In this document: positions 1-8,938 of the stretch, in pieces
Layout of the letters: each line of letters opens with the position of its first letter
Numbering within the stretch: position 1 is the stretch's first letter
From: HdN1 sp964473645
GTDB taxonomy: Bacteria > Pseudomonadota > Gammaproteobacteria > Pseudomonadales > Ketobacteraceae
Direction: 5' to 3'
NCBI GenBank assembly: GCA_964473645.1
Contig: CAYYPW010000005.1
Span: forward strand, 1-64,000
Length of the DNA: 64,000 nucleotides
Program-made: the position numbers and the translations under genes
The notes under the pieces: generated by a model
Seen by the model: only the letters and a program-made list of their open reading frames with translations
Database searches by the model: none
What the model was told of the DNA's origin: nothing

Positions 1-186
1 CACACGGCGGTTAATCGGGCCGTGTTGTCTCCCCCCCCCCATCTTGGGCGGCGACGTTTCTGAATCACTCCCCTTCACCCCGGACTCAGATTGGGCTCCG
101 CACTTTGCGTTGATCCAGAGTGCAATATCGGAGAAGAGATTATGTTTGCACCGATACGTATCTGCTAGATTGGTTTGATGCTTGGG

Positions 187-294
187 CGGAGGGGGATGGT
201 GGGAGTTCCGGGAACGTCGCCGGCAGGGATGCCGGCGTCGAGCTTACAGGGACGTACTTGCAGCGTTTCCCGGAACTCCCACCATCACCCTCCG
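187..294. repeat. Palindromic dispersed repeat, copy 1
   Basis: The left arm (187-216) and right arm (264-294) are inverted repeats about 30 bp long with one substitution and one inserted base. The core holds a second small hairpin, CGCCGGCA/TGCCGGCG, followed by a CGAGC...GGGACGTA segment. A second copy at 23520-23646 shares the core and the GGAACG/CGTTTCC boundaries, but its outer arms differ in sequence while staying self-complementary. Both copies sit just beyond the 3' end of a gene. This fits a structured non-autonomous repeat family; function is unknown. Confidence 0.8.
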
Positions 295-320
295 CTGACC
301 ACAAAAGCTGCGTAAAACAA

Positions 321-355
321 GAAGGGGCAGATTTCTTGTGAAAATCTGCCCCTTC
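321..355. terminator. Bidirectional intrinsic terminator after accC
   Basis: A 14-bp perfect stem (321-334 with 342-355) has a 7-nt loop. It is flanked by short T and A runs on both sides, so it could terminate the accBC transcript on minus and anything arriving on plus. Confidence 0.85.
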
Positions 356-406
356 TTTGCGCCGTTACGCCGGCTGCGTCTGTTTTACAGAATCCGTTTT
401 GAAGAA

Positions 407-1759
407 TCAGTGATGTACTTTGCCGAGAATTTTTTCGAGGTAGTGAATATCCACACCACCCTTGCTGAAACCATTGTCACGCATGATCACATTGCGATGC
501 AGGGCGATATTGGTTTCGATGCCTTCCACTACCACCTCATCCAGTGCGTTACGCATGCGTGCCATCGCCGTGGCACGGTCTTCGCCCCACGTGATCAGCT
601 TGCCAATCAAAGAATCGTAATTGGGTGGAACGCGATAACCACTGTAAACATGGCTATCCATACGCACACCGTTACCGCCTGGCGCATGCCAGTATTTGAT
701 CGTGCCAGGTGAAGGAATGAAAGAACGCGGATTTTCAGCGTTGATACGGCATTCGAGCGCATGCCCTTTGATCTTGATATCGTGCTGCTTCAGACGCAGT
801 TTGTTGCCGGCGGCAATGAACAACTGCTCTTTGATAATATCAATGCCAGTCACCATTTCCGTTACCGGATGTTCAACCTGCACACGCGTATTCATCTCGA
901 TGAAATAGAACTTCTCGTTTTCATAGAGGAACTCGAAAGTGCCAGCGCCGCGGTAGTTGATGGCTTTACAGGCTTCGACGCAGCGCTCGCCGACTTCTTT
1001 ACGCAATTCATCAGGAATGCCAGGCGCAGGCGCTTCTTCAACGACCTTTTGGTGGCGGCGTTGCAATGAGCAGTCACGATCCCCCAAATAGACGGCGTTA
1101 CCCTGCCCATCGCCCAATACCTGAATTTCGACGTGCCGTGGCGTGGTGAGGAATTTTTCCATGTACACGCTGGCGTCACCAAAGGCGGCTCGGGCTTCGG
1201 CGCGGGTCAGTGATACGGATTTGAGCAGATCGTCTTCGTTGTGAACGACGCGCATTCCGCGTCCACCGCCACCGGCAGCAGCTTTGATGATGACAGGGTA
1301 GCCAACACGGCGACCGGTTTTGAGGGTTTCGTTGTCGTCATCACCGAGCGGGCCGTCGGAACCGGGTACCGTGGGAACGCCGGCTTTCTTCATTGCTTCG
1401 ATGGCGGACACTTTGTTGCCCATCAGGCGAATCGTTTCCGCTTCGGGGCCGATGAAAATGAATCCGCTGTCTTTGATACGTTCTGCAAAGTCGGCGTTTT
1501 CGGCCAGAAATCCATAGCCGGGGTGAATGGCTTCGGCACTGGTGATTTCGGCGGCGCTGATAATGGCGGGAATATTAAGGTAGCTGTCGGCGGCGGGCGC
1601 GGGGCCAATACACACGGCTTCGTCGGCCAGTTTGATATGCATGAGATCACGATCGGCCGTGGAGTAGACGGCGACGGTCTTGATCCCGAGTTCCTTGCAG
1701 GCGCGCAGCACCCGCAGGGCAATTTCGCCTCGGTTGGCGATCAGCACTTTTCCTAGCAT
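407..1759 (-). CDS. accC: Acetyl-CoA carboxylase, biotin carboxylase subunit
   Basis: This 450-residue protein is the ATP-dependent enzyme that carboxylates biotin on AccB, the first half-reaction of malonyl-CoA formation for fatty acid synthesis in the cytoplasm. The N-terminal biotin-carboxylase fold opens with KVLIANRGEIALRV. The ATP-grasp glycine-rich loop AAAGGGGRGMRVV lies near residues 160-172, and the substrate-binding EMNTRVQVEHPVTE motif near 290. Length matches the family. It starts at ATG 18 nt after accB, with an AGGA about 10 nt upstream, and forms an operon aroQ-accB-accC. The order dsbD-aroQ-accB-accC is the one known from Pseudomonas. A strong terminator follows at 321-355. 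Identification is essentially certain. Confidence 0.97.
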   Translation of the reverse strand: MLGKVLIANRGEIALRVLRACKELGIKTVAVYSTADRDLMHIKLADEAVCIGPAPAADSYLNIPAIISAAEITSAEAIHPGYGFLAENADFAERIKDSGFIFIGPEAETIRLMGNKVSAIEAMKKAGVPTVPGSDGPLGDDDNETLKTGRRVGYPVIIKAAAGGGGRGMRVVHNEDDLLKSVSLTRAEARAAFGDASVYMEKFLTTPRHVEIQVLGDGQGNAVYLGDRDCSLQRRHQKVVEEAPAPGIPDELRKEVGERCVEACKAINYRGAGTFEFLYENEKFYFIEMNTRVQVEHPVTEMVTGIDIIKEQLFIAAGNKLRLKQHDIKIKGHALECRINAENPRSFIPSPGTIKYWHAPGGNGVRMDSHVYSGYRVPPNYDSLIGKLITWGEDRATAMARMRNALDEVVVEGIETNIALHRNVIMRDNGFSKGGVDIHYLEKILGKVHH

Positions 1760-1777
1760 GGTGAGGCGTTCCTGGGG

Positions 1778-2239
1778 TTAGCTGATGACAAACAGCGGCT
1801 GGTCGTATTCGACGGGCTGGGCGTTGTCGACCAGAATCGCGCTGATGGTGCCGGATTTGTCGGCTTCGATCTGGTTCATCATCTTCATGGCTTCAATGAT
1901 GCAGAGCACGTCGCCTTGCTTGACGGTCTGGCCCAGTTCGACGAAATTTTTCGATTCGGGGGAGGAGGCACGATAGAAGGTGCCGACCATGGGCGAGCGC
2001 ACTTTGTGGCCAGCGGGTTCGGCTGCAGCGGCAGGTGCCGCCGGGGCTGCGGGTGCACTGGCAGGTGCGGCGACTGGCGCAGCGGCCATTTGCGGCATGG
2101 CGTAATGTGTCGCGATGGTGGGACGGTGGCGGCTGATTCGTACCGATTCTTCCCCTTCCTTAATCTCGATTTCGTCAATGCCGGACTCTTCCAGCAGTTC
2201 AATCAGCTTTTTGACTTTGCGGATATCCATGTTTTTCAC
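1778..2239 (-). CDS. accB: Biotin carboxyl carrier protein of acetyl-CoA carboxylase
   Basis: The 153-residue protein carries the biotin that shuttles CO2 between biotin carboxylase and carboxyltransferase. The C-terminal biotinyl domain (about residues 78-153) contains the EAMKMMNQIEADKSG motif with the biotinylated lysine. A Pro/Ala-rich flexible linker occupies about residues 47-77. The N-terminal part (MDIRKVKKLIELLEESGIDE) is the usual BCCP opening; initiation at the second methionine (MDIRKV, position 2230) is also possible. It is 44 nt downstream of aroQ and 18 nt upstream of accC, so co-transcription and co-regulation with both is likely. Confidence 0.96.
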   Translation of the reverse strand: MKNMDIRKVKKLIELLEESGIDEIEIKEGEESVRISRHRPTIATHYAMPQMAAAPVAAPASAPAAPAAPAAAAEPAGHKVRSPMVGTFYRASSPESKNFVELGQTVKQGDVLCIIEAMKMMNQIEADKSGTISAILVDNAQPVEYDQPLFVIS

Positions 2240-2283
2240 TCGGTAGTCTGTTCTAGTTGTGGTTATTCCGTGAGAGAAATGGC

Positions 2284-2724
2284 CTAACTGGCGAGGCTGC
2301 GTATGGCCGAAAGGAGCGCATATTCATAGCCGTCGGCCCCCAGGCCGGTAATGGTGCCCTTGGCCACATCGGAAAAATACGAATGGTGGCGAAATGGCTC
2401 GCGTGCATACACGTTGGAGAGATGCACTTCAATAAACGGGATGGCTGTCGCCAGCAAGGCATCGCGAAGGGCGACGCTGGTGTGGGTGAACGCTGCCGGG
2501 TTGATGATGATGCAGGAAATGTCTTCGTTACGGGCGTTGTGAATGCGCTCGATCAGCAGATGCTCCGCATTGCTTTGAAAGCAAACACAGCGGTGCCCGT
2601 TTGCTTCGGCAAGTTGCTTTACGCGTGCCTCGATACCCGCCAGGGTGACATGCCCATAGTGGCCGGGTTCACGTAAGCCAAGCATGTTGAGGTTGGGGCC
2701 ATTGATCACCAGAAAAGTGGCCAT
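2284..2724 (-). CDS. aroQ: 3-dehydroquinate dehydratase, type II
   Basis: The product dehydrates 3-dehydroquinate to 3-dehydroshikimate in the shikimate pathway for aromatic amino acids. The small type II dodecameric family is recognised by the start FLVINGPNLNMLGLREPG, the central IINPAAFTHTSVALRDAL and the EVHLSNVYAREPFRHHS segment carrying the catalytic His. I chose the ATG at 2724, six codons inside the longest frame, because a GGAG lies 9 nt upstream and family members start at this point, giving 146 residues. It is the first gene of an apparent aroQ-accB-accC operon. Confidence 0.95.
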   Translation of the reverse strand: MATFLVINGPNLNMLGLREPGHYGHVTLAGIEARVKQLAEANGHRCVCFQSNAEHLLIERIHNARNEDISCIIINPAAFTHTSVALRDALLATAIPFIEVHLSNVYAREPFRHHSYFSDVAKGTITGLGADGYEYALLSAIRSLAS

Positions 2725-2890
2725 TGCGAGCGTCTCCTGCATGGGAAAACAAGTGTCTTTTCTATCTATTGGGCGCCGATAGGGGATCGATTATAACCAC
2801 GCCGTTGTGGGGTGGCTTGTGAATTCCACCCACTTCTTACATTCGTTTACAAGTTAGCAGACGTTCTCTGCAGGATTGCTGCAAGTCTGC

Positions 2891-4756
2891 TCAAGGCCGA
2901 ACGGGCAGGGATTGCAGATGCGAAAGAAAACGCTCGGCACTCAAGCTACCCGTGAGGTGAAACGCTTTCAGTTCGCCGCCTTTGGCATCAAAGAACAAGT
3001 ACGCGGGCGGCCCTTGCAGGCGGAAACGGTCCAGCAGTCGTTCTCCGTCGGGGCTGTCTGTCAGATCCAGTTTGATCAGCTGATAGCCAGATAACGCGTA
3101 AGCGACATCAGGGCGACTGAGGACATGTTTCTCCATTTCTTTGCACGCGACGCACCAATCCGCCCAGACATCGACCATCACTGGCATTTGGTTATCGCGC
3201 GCATCGGCCAGCGCCAGATCAAGTTCGGCTTCTGATTTCGCAGTGACGAAGTAAAGGGATTGCGCCTGCAAACCTGCGCTTGCGACCGATCGAACGCCAC
3301 TCAGTGCCAGCGTGCCTGAGAGAATCAGACCTGCTCCCAACGCAGCTGCGCCCAGTCCAACGCCCTTGAAAAACTTGCTTTTGGAGTGAGTATGCGGATC
3401 GTTGACCCCCAAATACATGGCGCCCAGCATGGCCAATGCGCCCCACAAGATGAGCGGGATGCCTTCCGGCAACAGATGCTGGGTGATCCACAACCCGACG
3501 CCTAGCAGGATGACGCCGAACAAGCCCTTGACGTTATCCATCCATGCGCCCGCCTTGGGCAACATATTGGCTTCGGTAGTCCCCAGGGCGATGAGGGGAG
3601 TGCCCATGCCCATGGCCAATGAAAACAGGGCGAAGCCTCCCAGTGCTGCATCCCCCGTGTTACCGATGTACAGCAGTGCACCCATAAGCGGGGCCGAAAT
3701 GCAGGGGCTGACGACCAGCGCGGACAATGCGCCCATCAGGGCTACCCCAATAAAGCCCCCGCCTTTTTGCTTGTGTTGGGCAAGGTGTAGACGGTGGCGA
3801 ACAAATTCGGGCAGTTGCAGCTCATAGAAACCAAACATGGAGAGCGACAATAAGAAGAACACCAATGCAGTGCTGATCAAAACGGTGGGGTCTTGCAACC
3901 AAAACTGTACTTTGGCACCGCTCGCGCCAGCGGCCACACCGGCCACGGTGTAAGTGATGGCCATGCCGGCGACATAGCTGCTGGACAGCAGAAACCCACG
4001 GCGGGGCGTGACCTTTTGCCCTTGGCCCACAATCAAGCTGGTGAGGATAGGCACCATCGGGAGCACGCAAGGGGTGAGCGAAAGCGCCAGGCCGAGCCCA
4101 AAAAACACCAGCATGACCTTATAGATGCTGCTGGATGCCAAAAATTGTTCAATGCCCGAGGCTGTTTCGGTGTCGCTGGCCGAGATTGGGCGGGTGATGG
4201 CTTCGGCGGGGGTGGGTTCGAGGCGAGCACCCGGAGCGGGTGGTGTCGCATCGGCTGCGGTGACCTGGAACATTTCGGTATGGGATTGCGGCAGGTAGCA
4301 CAGGCCTTTCTCGGCGCAGCCTTGGTATTGCACTTTTACTTCGGCAAAACCATCGGGGCTGCTAAGGACGGGAACGGTGACGGTAACTTCATCGTGGTAC
4401 ACGTCAACCTTGCCGAATTCCGGGTCGTCTTTGGGTTCGGCCGGGCGGGAGTAGCGCGCCTCTCCCAGCACGACCCGTTCATCCAGCGGAATGACGTTGA
4501 AGCGATGCTTGTAAAGGTAGTAACCGGGTTCTATTTTCCACTGAAATTTCAGCAGGTTGGCTTCGCTGCTGCCGCTGATGCGAAAGGCCACCCCAGGCGG
4601 AAGAAATTCCTCGTCGGCCGCTGCTGGCGTAGGCTCAGACGCTGCAGGCGGGGTGGTGGGGAACAGCGTATCTTCACAGTAAGCCTGGGGTGTGCAAACC
4701 AGCAGCAGTAGCACCAGCAGGGTATAAATCGGTTGCCGAAACAAAGTTGAAATCAT
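2891..4756 (-). CDS. dsbD: Thiol:disulfide interchange protein DsbD
   Basis: This inner-membrane reductase moves electrons from cytoplasmic thioredoxin to periplasmic disulfide isomerases and cytochrome c maturation factors. The order is: signal peptide (ISTLFRQPIYTLLVLLLLV), N-terminal periplasmic DsbDalpha domain with the CAEKGLCYLP pair, a central hydrophobic region of about eight segments with LSLTPCVLPMVP and VVSPCISAPLMG cysteines, and a C-terminal thioredoxin-like domain with WCVACK. All three cysteine pairs are present. The start at 4756 places the signal peptide at the N terminus, although the ribosome site is weak; a longer frame reaches 4843. It lies about 165 nt upstream of aroQ. 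Confidence 0.94.
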   Translation of the reverse strand: MISTLFRQPIYTLLVLLLLVCTPQAYCEDTLFPTTPPAASEPTPAAADEEFLPPGVAFRISGSSEANLLKFQWKIEPGYYLYKHRFNVIPLDERVVLGEARYSRPAEPKDDPEFGKVDVYHDEVTVTVPVLSSPDGFAEVKVQYQGCAEKGLCYLPQSHTEMFQVTAADATPPAPGARLEPTPAEAITRPISASDTETASGIEQFLASSSIYKVMLVFFGLGLALSLTPCVLPMVPILTSLIVGQGQKVTPRRGFLLSSSYVAGMAITYTVAGVAAGASGAKVQFWLQDPTVLISTALVFFLLSLSMFGFYELQLPEFVRHRLHLAQHKQKGGGFIGVALMGALSALVVSPCISAPLMGALLYIGNTGDAALGGFALFSLAMGMGTPLIALGTTEANMLPKAGAWMDNVKGLFGVILLGVGLWITQHLLPEGIPLILWGALAMLGAMYLGVNDPHTHSKSKFFKGVGLGAAALGAGLILSGTLALSGVRSVASAGLQAQSLYFVTAKSEAELDLALADARDNQMPVMVDVWADWCVACKEMEKHVLSRPDVAYALSGYQLIKLDLTDSPDGERLLDRFRLQGPPAYLFFDAKGGELKAFHLTGSLSAERFLSHLQSLPVRP

Positions 4757-4937
4757 GCGTATCCGTGTCCGGTTGAGCTGAGCGGTGTGTTGCTTTGACG
4801 TCGACGATCGTAAAGGGTTCTCGCCTGTCGCCGTCTCGGGCATGTTGCCTGAGCAACAATTGCTATAGTTAGGGTAGATGCTGAGCTACTTTACTTTAAA
4901 GCCTACCCTTCGTCTGAGAAAAAGGCCTGATTCCTTT

Positions 4938-5615
4938 ATGACACCATGGCGCTGCGGGCGCATTCGCACTGTATTGTTCGCAGGGCTGTCATGCTTGTGT
5001 GTGACGGTTGCCGTGCGTGCTGAGGCCATGAGTGTCAGCCCTTCAACCTTGAAACGCATTGAGGCCGTGTATGGCTTCCAGGCCATTGATCGCTTGCGGC
5101 GCTGGTCGGATCTGCTGGATGCGTTGATGCAAACCTCGGCCGACGAAAAAATCGCGCGGGTCAATCAGTTTTTTAATGGCCTGCGTTTTATTCCCGATGA
5201 TGAGCATTGGCAACAAGTCGATTACTGGGCGACGCCTCTGGAGTTTATCGCGTCCAACGGGGGGGATTGCGAAGATTTTGCCATCGCCAAGTTTTTTACC
5301 CTCAAAGCCTTGGGGGTGGATGGCGAGCGGATGCGACTGGCCTATGTCAAAGCGCTCGAACTCAACCAGGCGCACATGGTGCTGGTCTACTATCCTGCCC
5401 CAGACAAGGAGCCATTAGTGTTGGATAATCTGGTCAACGATATCTTGCCTGCATCGCAACGCAAGGATTTGCAGCCTGTGTATAGTTTTAACGCTGAAGG
5501 TCTGTGGCAAGCTCGTCAGCAAGGCGAAGAAACACGTTTGGGCACAGGTAACGATGTGCTGATGTGGAAGAAGTTGATACAGCGTATGGATAAGCAAGAG
5601 CGCTTAACCCGATAA
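4938..5615 (+). CDS. lapG: LapG-type periplasmic cysteine protease (BTLCP family)
   Basis: This is a bacterial transglutaminase-like cysteine protease. In Pseudomonas, LapG cleaves the N terminus of the large adhesin LapA and releases biofilm cells when c-di-GMP is low. Catalytic residues are visible: Cys in NGGDCEDFAI, His in NQAHMVLVYY and Asp in LVLDNL. The start at 4938 gives a typical exported N terminus (MTPWRCGRIRTVLFAGL...). An upstream ATG at 4878 has a closer AGG and would add 20 residues, so the start is not settled. The gene lies 127 nt upstream of lapD, the standard arrangement. No giant adhesin gene lies in the window. Confidence 0.9.
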   Translation: MTPWRCGRIRTVLFAGLSCLCVTVAVRAEAMSVSPSTLKRIEAVYGFQAIDRLRRWSDLLDALMQTSADEKIARVNQFFNGLRFIPDDEHWQQVDYWATPLEFIASNGGDCEDFAIAKFFTLKALGVDGERMRLAYVKALELNQAHMVLVYYPAPDKEPLVLDNLVNDILPASQRKDLQPVYSFNAEGLWQARQQGEETRLGTGNDVLMWKKLIQRMDKQERLTR

Positions 5616-5742
5616 ATTATGGATGCAAGCCGATAAGCCATAGATATAAGCCGATAAACGTTAGATAAAAGTAAGCTATAGATAAAAACAAGCGAAAGAT
5701 AAAAAAGACAGAACCCAAAAAGAAGAAGGCGGGAGAACGTTC
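5616..5742 (+). repeat. Degenerate GATAA-rich repeats and A-rich leader of lapD
   Basis: The spacer contains repeated variants of AAGCCGATAA and TAGATAAAA and turns strongly A-rich toward lapD. The bases just before the GGGAG ribosome site read AAAAAGAAGAAGG, an AANAANAA-type motif of the kind bound by Hfq/Crc in Pseudomonas. The repeat structure is directly visible; a regulatory role is inference. Confidence 0.5.
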
Positions 5743-7734
5743 GTGACCTTACATCGACAATTGGTCGTGCTGGTATCATTTTTATGGTTGGCATTGTTGA
5801 CCGGTGTGTTCTGGTTGTCGGTACACAATGCCCGCGACATGCTGGAGCGCCAGTTGCATGTGCATGCGCAAGATACGGCAAATTCGCTAGGGCTTTCGAT
5901 TGCACTGCCGCTGGGTAAGCAGGATAAAGCGCTGGTCGAAAGCATGATAGGCGCCATTTACGACAGTGGGTATTACCGCGAAATCACCCTGCGCAACGCA
6001 CAGGGTGAGCTGCTGGTGGCCGAGCGGGAAAATCATATGGAACGGCGTGTGCCGACGTGGTTTGTGCAGGCGTTATCGATCACGCCAACGCCCGGTTTAT
6101 CCGAAATCACCCATGAGTGGCGCGTCGTGGGCAAGCTCACTGTTTTACCCGATACCCAACACGCCTATGCCGAATTGTGGAAATCCACACAGCGGGCGTT
6201 ATGGCTGTTTTTGGGGGTGGGTTCGTTCAGCATGGTGCTATTGTGGGCGATCGTGCGTGCTGCACTGCGGCCGTTACGCGACCTTGAAATACAAGCGGAT
6301 GCCATCTGTCAGCGCGATTTCACCGCGCAACAGCCCCTGCCGCGTACCCGGGAATTACGGCGTGTGGTGCAGGCGATGAACCGCATGACCCGGCAATTGA
6401 AAACCCTGTTCGATGAACAGGTCGCACAGATTGAACAGGTGCGCAATCAGGCCTACGTGGACGGCATTACCGGCCTCGGAAACGGGCGCTTTTTCAATGC
6501 CCAATTGCAATCGCGACTGGAATCGGTCGAGGAACCGTTCGTCGGTGCGCTGATCAAACTGGAAGTTGGCGATATGGGCGCATACAACCAGCAGTTTGGC
6601 CACGACGCCGGCAACTGGTTGTTGAAACAGGCAGGCAAGCTGTGGCGGCAAAAAATGGATGGCGTCGAAAATGCCGTCTTTGCGCGTGTGGCAGGTGCGC
6701 GTTTTGGCGCTTTGCTGCCTCATGTCGAGCAAGCGCAGGCCAAAGGTTTGGTGCAATCGTTCGTGGACGAGCTGAAAGCGCTGGAACCCTTTTCGCAAAC
6801 ACAGGCGCCACTGGCGATCTATGCAGGTATTGCCTTCTGTGACGTGGGTACCGACCTGCAGGCGCCGCGCCCCAAAACCCTTGAATCGCAGGCCGATAAC
6901 GCGTTGCTCAAAGCCATGGTCGATAACGCTGCTGCTGTGCAGGTATTCGACCCCAGTGGTGAGCAGCCAGCCATTTTCGAACGCCCTGCAGGCGTTGACG
7001 ATTGGGAAAGCTTTTTGCGTGATGTGATCGACCAGCGGCGTTTTACCTTTCATTATCAGCCCGTGGTGTCTTGCCTGGATCAATCCTTGTTGCATTATGA
7101 AGTGCTGGCGCGCATCAAACTGAAAGATCAGGTGTTGGCCGCAGGGGTGTTCATGCCATTGGTCGAGCGTTATCGGTTGGTGCAGGCCTTTGATCAGGCC
7201 ATCGTCGGCACCTTGGTCGAGCAGTTATTACGGAAGCCACCCGATCAGCGCATTCCCATCGCCGTGAATCTATCGAGCCATTCGGTGCGGGAAGAGCATT
7301 TTGTGGACTGGCTGCTGGATTTTCTGGCGGAACGCCCTGAGGCGACGCGTTATCTTATTTTTGAAGTTCCCGAAGTGTCTGTGCGCACAGCGCATGGACG
7401 TATGAAAACGCTGGCAGAAGGGCTCAAGCGTTTGGGGGCCAAATTGGCGATCGATCATTTCGGGTCAACCAACAGCAGTTTTGGTTATCTGAGTGGATTG
7501 CCTTTGTATTCTATCAAGGTCGATCAAAGCTATATTCGCGACATCGGTGACAATCTCGATAATCAGTTCTTCGTGCAATCACTGGTGCGCATTGCGCATA
7601 GCCGCCAAATCATGCTGACCGCCGAAATGGTCGAAAATGCGGTGCAATGGGATCTGCTGCGCCGTTTTCAGCTGGACGGTGCGCAAGGATTCTTTTTAGG
7701 CAAACCAGCGGAAATCAATTTATTATCTGCCTGA
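5743..7734 (+). CDS. lapD: LapD-like c-di-GMP receptor with degenerate GGDEF and EAL domains
   Basis: The 663-residue inner-membrane protein resembles LapD, which binds c-di-GMP through a catalytically dead EAL domain and sequesters LapG in the periplasm. It has a transmembrane segment near 8-28, a periplasmic sensor about 30-150 of LapD/MoxY type, a second membrane segment near 153-173, HAMP to about 225, then GGDEF and EAL domains. The diguanylate cyclase signature is replaced by AGARF, and the EAL motif reads EVLAR, so catalysis is unlikely and a receptor role is favoured. The start is GTG with GGGAG 8 nt upstream. It pairs with lapG directly upstream. Confidence 0.9.
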   Translation: MTLHRQLVVLVSFLWLALLTGVFWLSVHNARDMLERQLHVHAQDTANSLGLSIALPLGKQDKALVESMIGAIYDSGYYREITLRNAQGELLVAERENHMERRVPTWFVQALSITPTPGLSEITHEWRVVGKLTVLPDTQHAYAELWKSTQRALWLFLGVGSFSMVLLWAIVRAALRPLRDLEIQADAICQRDFTAQQPLPRTRELRRVVQAMNRMTRQLKTLFDEQVAQIEQVRNQAYVDGITGLGNGRFFNAQLQSRLESVEEPFVGALIKLEVGDMGAYNQQFGHDAGNWLLKQAGKLWRQKMDGVENAVFARVAGARFGALLPHVEQAQAKGLVQSFVDELKALEPFSQTQAPLAIYAGIAFCDVGTDLQAPRPKTLESQADNALLKAMVDNAAAVQVFDPSGEQPAIFERPAGVDDWESFLRDVIDQRRFTFHYQPVVSCLDQSLLHYEVLARIKLKDQVLAAGVFMPLVERYRLVQAFDQAIVGTLVEQLLRKPPDQRIPIAVNLSSHSVREEHFVDWLLDFLAERPEATRYLIFEVPEVSVRTAHGRMKTLAEGLKRLGAKLAIDHFGSTNSSFGYLSGLPLYSIKVDQSYIRDIGDNLDNQFFVQSLVRIAHSRQIMLTAEMVENAVQWDLLRRFQLDGAQGFFLGKPAEINLLSA

Positions 7735-7809
7735 AAACCTATATACAGAATCAGCAGAATACAGAACACACTTTCATAAATATCACGATAGATTGAGGGG
7801 AAATAAACA

Positions 7810-8811
7810 ATGGAAGCAGGTGGAAACCGCATGGTTTGGGCGGGCGCTTCAGGGTTGATAACGGCGATCGTGCTGGCATGTGCGGGCATCGGCTGGTATT
7901 GGGGGCAGGAACCGGATCTGCCTTCGGTAGAAGGGATCACCGCGCAGGCGGCTGCACAGCATTCCCAGGAAAAGGTGGTCGGATATGCGACCACCAGCGC
8001 TTTGATCTTTCTTGCAGAACAGCTGTTGGATAAGCCGGGAGGTTATCTTTCCAACGACATTCTGCCGCCGGGCGTGCTGATGGATAACATGCCCAATTGG
8101 GAATTCGGCGTATTGGTACAGATTCGCGATATGACGCGCGATTTGCGCAAGGATTTGGCGCGCTCACAATCCACCTCGGCAGAAGACCCGGATTTGATCC
8201 GTGCTGAGCCGCAATTTCATTTTGATAGCCAAAGCCATTGGTTCCCTTCGACCGAGGGCGAGTATCGGCAGGGGATCAAGTATCTCGAACGCTACCGTGG
8301 CCGCTTGAGCGACAAAAATAATGCGCAGGCACAGTTCTTTGCCCGTGCAGACAACCTGCGTAACTGGCTGACCGATGTCGAAACCCGCATGGGTAGCCTG
8401 TCACAGCGTCTGAGTGCCAGCGTTGGCAAGGATCAGCTCAATGTCGATCTGGCAGGGGAAGACACCGCGCGCCGCGCCACCGATGTGCCCGATCACATGC
8501 ATGTGCAGACACCCTGGATGCAGATCGATGACGTCTTTTATGAAGCACGCGGCAGCACCTATGCGCTGGTTGTGCTGATGAAAGCGATCGAGATTGACTT
8601 TCACGATGTGCTGGCCAAGAAAAATGCCCTGGTGAGCCTGCAGCAGATCATTCGTGAACTGGAACAAACACAGGAGAGTGTGGGGAGCCCGATGATTCTG
8701 AATGGTTCAGGTTTTGGCATGATGGCCAATCACTCGTTGGTCATGGCGAACTATATCTCGCGCGCCAACTCGGCCATCACTGATCTGCGTGAACTGCTGT
8801 CGCGGGGCTAA
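7810..8811 (+). CDS. DUF2333 family membrane-anchored protein
   Basis: The 333-residue protein has one N-terminal membrane segment (about residues 8-31) and a large presumably periplasmic domain of the DUF2333 family, recognised by NMPNWEFGVLVQIRDMTRDLRKDLARSQS and the FHFDSQSHWFPSTEGEYRQG region. No enzymatic motif is evident and I know of no established function. It starts at ATG 75 nt after lapD on the same strand, so it may share the lap transcript. A bidirectional terminator follows at 8858-8892. Confidence 0.85.
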   Translation: MEAGGNRMVWAGASGLITAIVLACAGIGWYWGQEPDLPSVEGITAQAAAQHSQEKVVGYATTSALIFLAEQLLDKPGGYLSNDILPPGVLMDNMPNWEFGVLVQIRDMTRDLRKDLARSQSTSAEDPDLIRAEPQFHFDSQSHWFPSTEGEYRQGIKYLERYRGRLSDKNNAQAQFFARADNLRNWLTDVETRMGSLSQRLSASVGKDQLNVDLAGEDTARRATDVPDHMHVQTPWMQIDDVFYEARGSTYALVVLMKAIEIDFHDVLAKKNALVSLQQIIRELEQTQESVGSPMILNGSGFGMMANHSLVMANYISRANSAITDLRELLSRG

Positions 8812-8857
8812 GCGGCGCCCGCAGGCGTGAACGCACGATATAGGTAAAAAGGCAGGC

Positions 8858-8892
8858 AAAAAAAGGGGGTGGCTTTTGGCCACCCCTTTTTT
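8858..8892. terminator. Bidirectional terminator between DUF2333 gene and ppa
   Basis: A GGGGGTGGC/GCCACCCC stem with a TTTT-containing loop is flanked by A runs on the left and T runs on the right. It sits between convergent genes and can serve both. Confidence 0.88.
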
Positions 8893-8938
8893 CATTGAGC
8901 GCCCGCCGCAGTTAACAGCGTGCGCCGGGCAAGTGGAA

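Larger units (their letters stand above)
1..406. other. Intergenic region downstream of accC
   Basis: No convincing gene lies here. The stretch holds a run of ten C at 31-40, a large palindromic repeat at 187-294 and a strong terminator hairpin at 321-355. An open frame at 120-341 runs through the palindrome and encodes nothing recognisable. In Pseudomonas the gene after accC is prmA; it is not visible here, so either the order differs or prmA lies beyond the window edge. Confidence 0.6.

Noticed and set aside
120..341. Small plus-strand frame at the left edge
   Set aside because: It spans the palindromic repeat and runs into the terminator; sequence is not protein-like.
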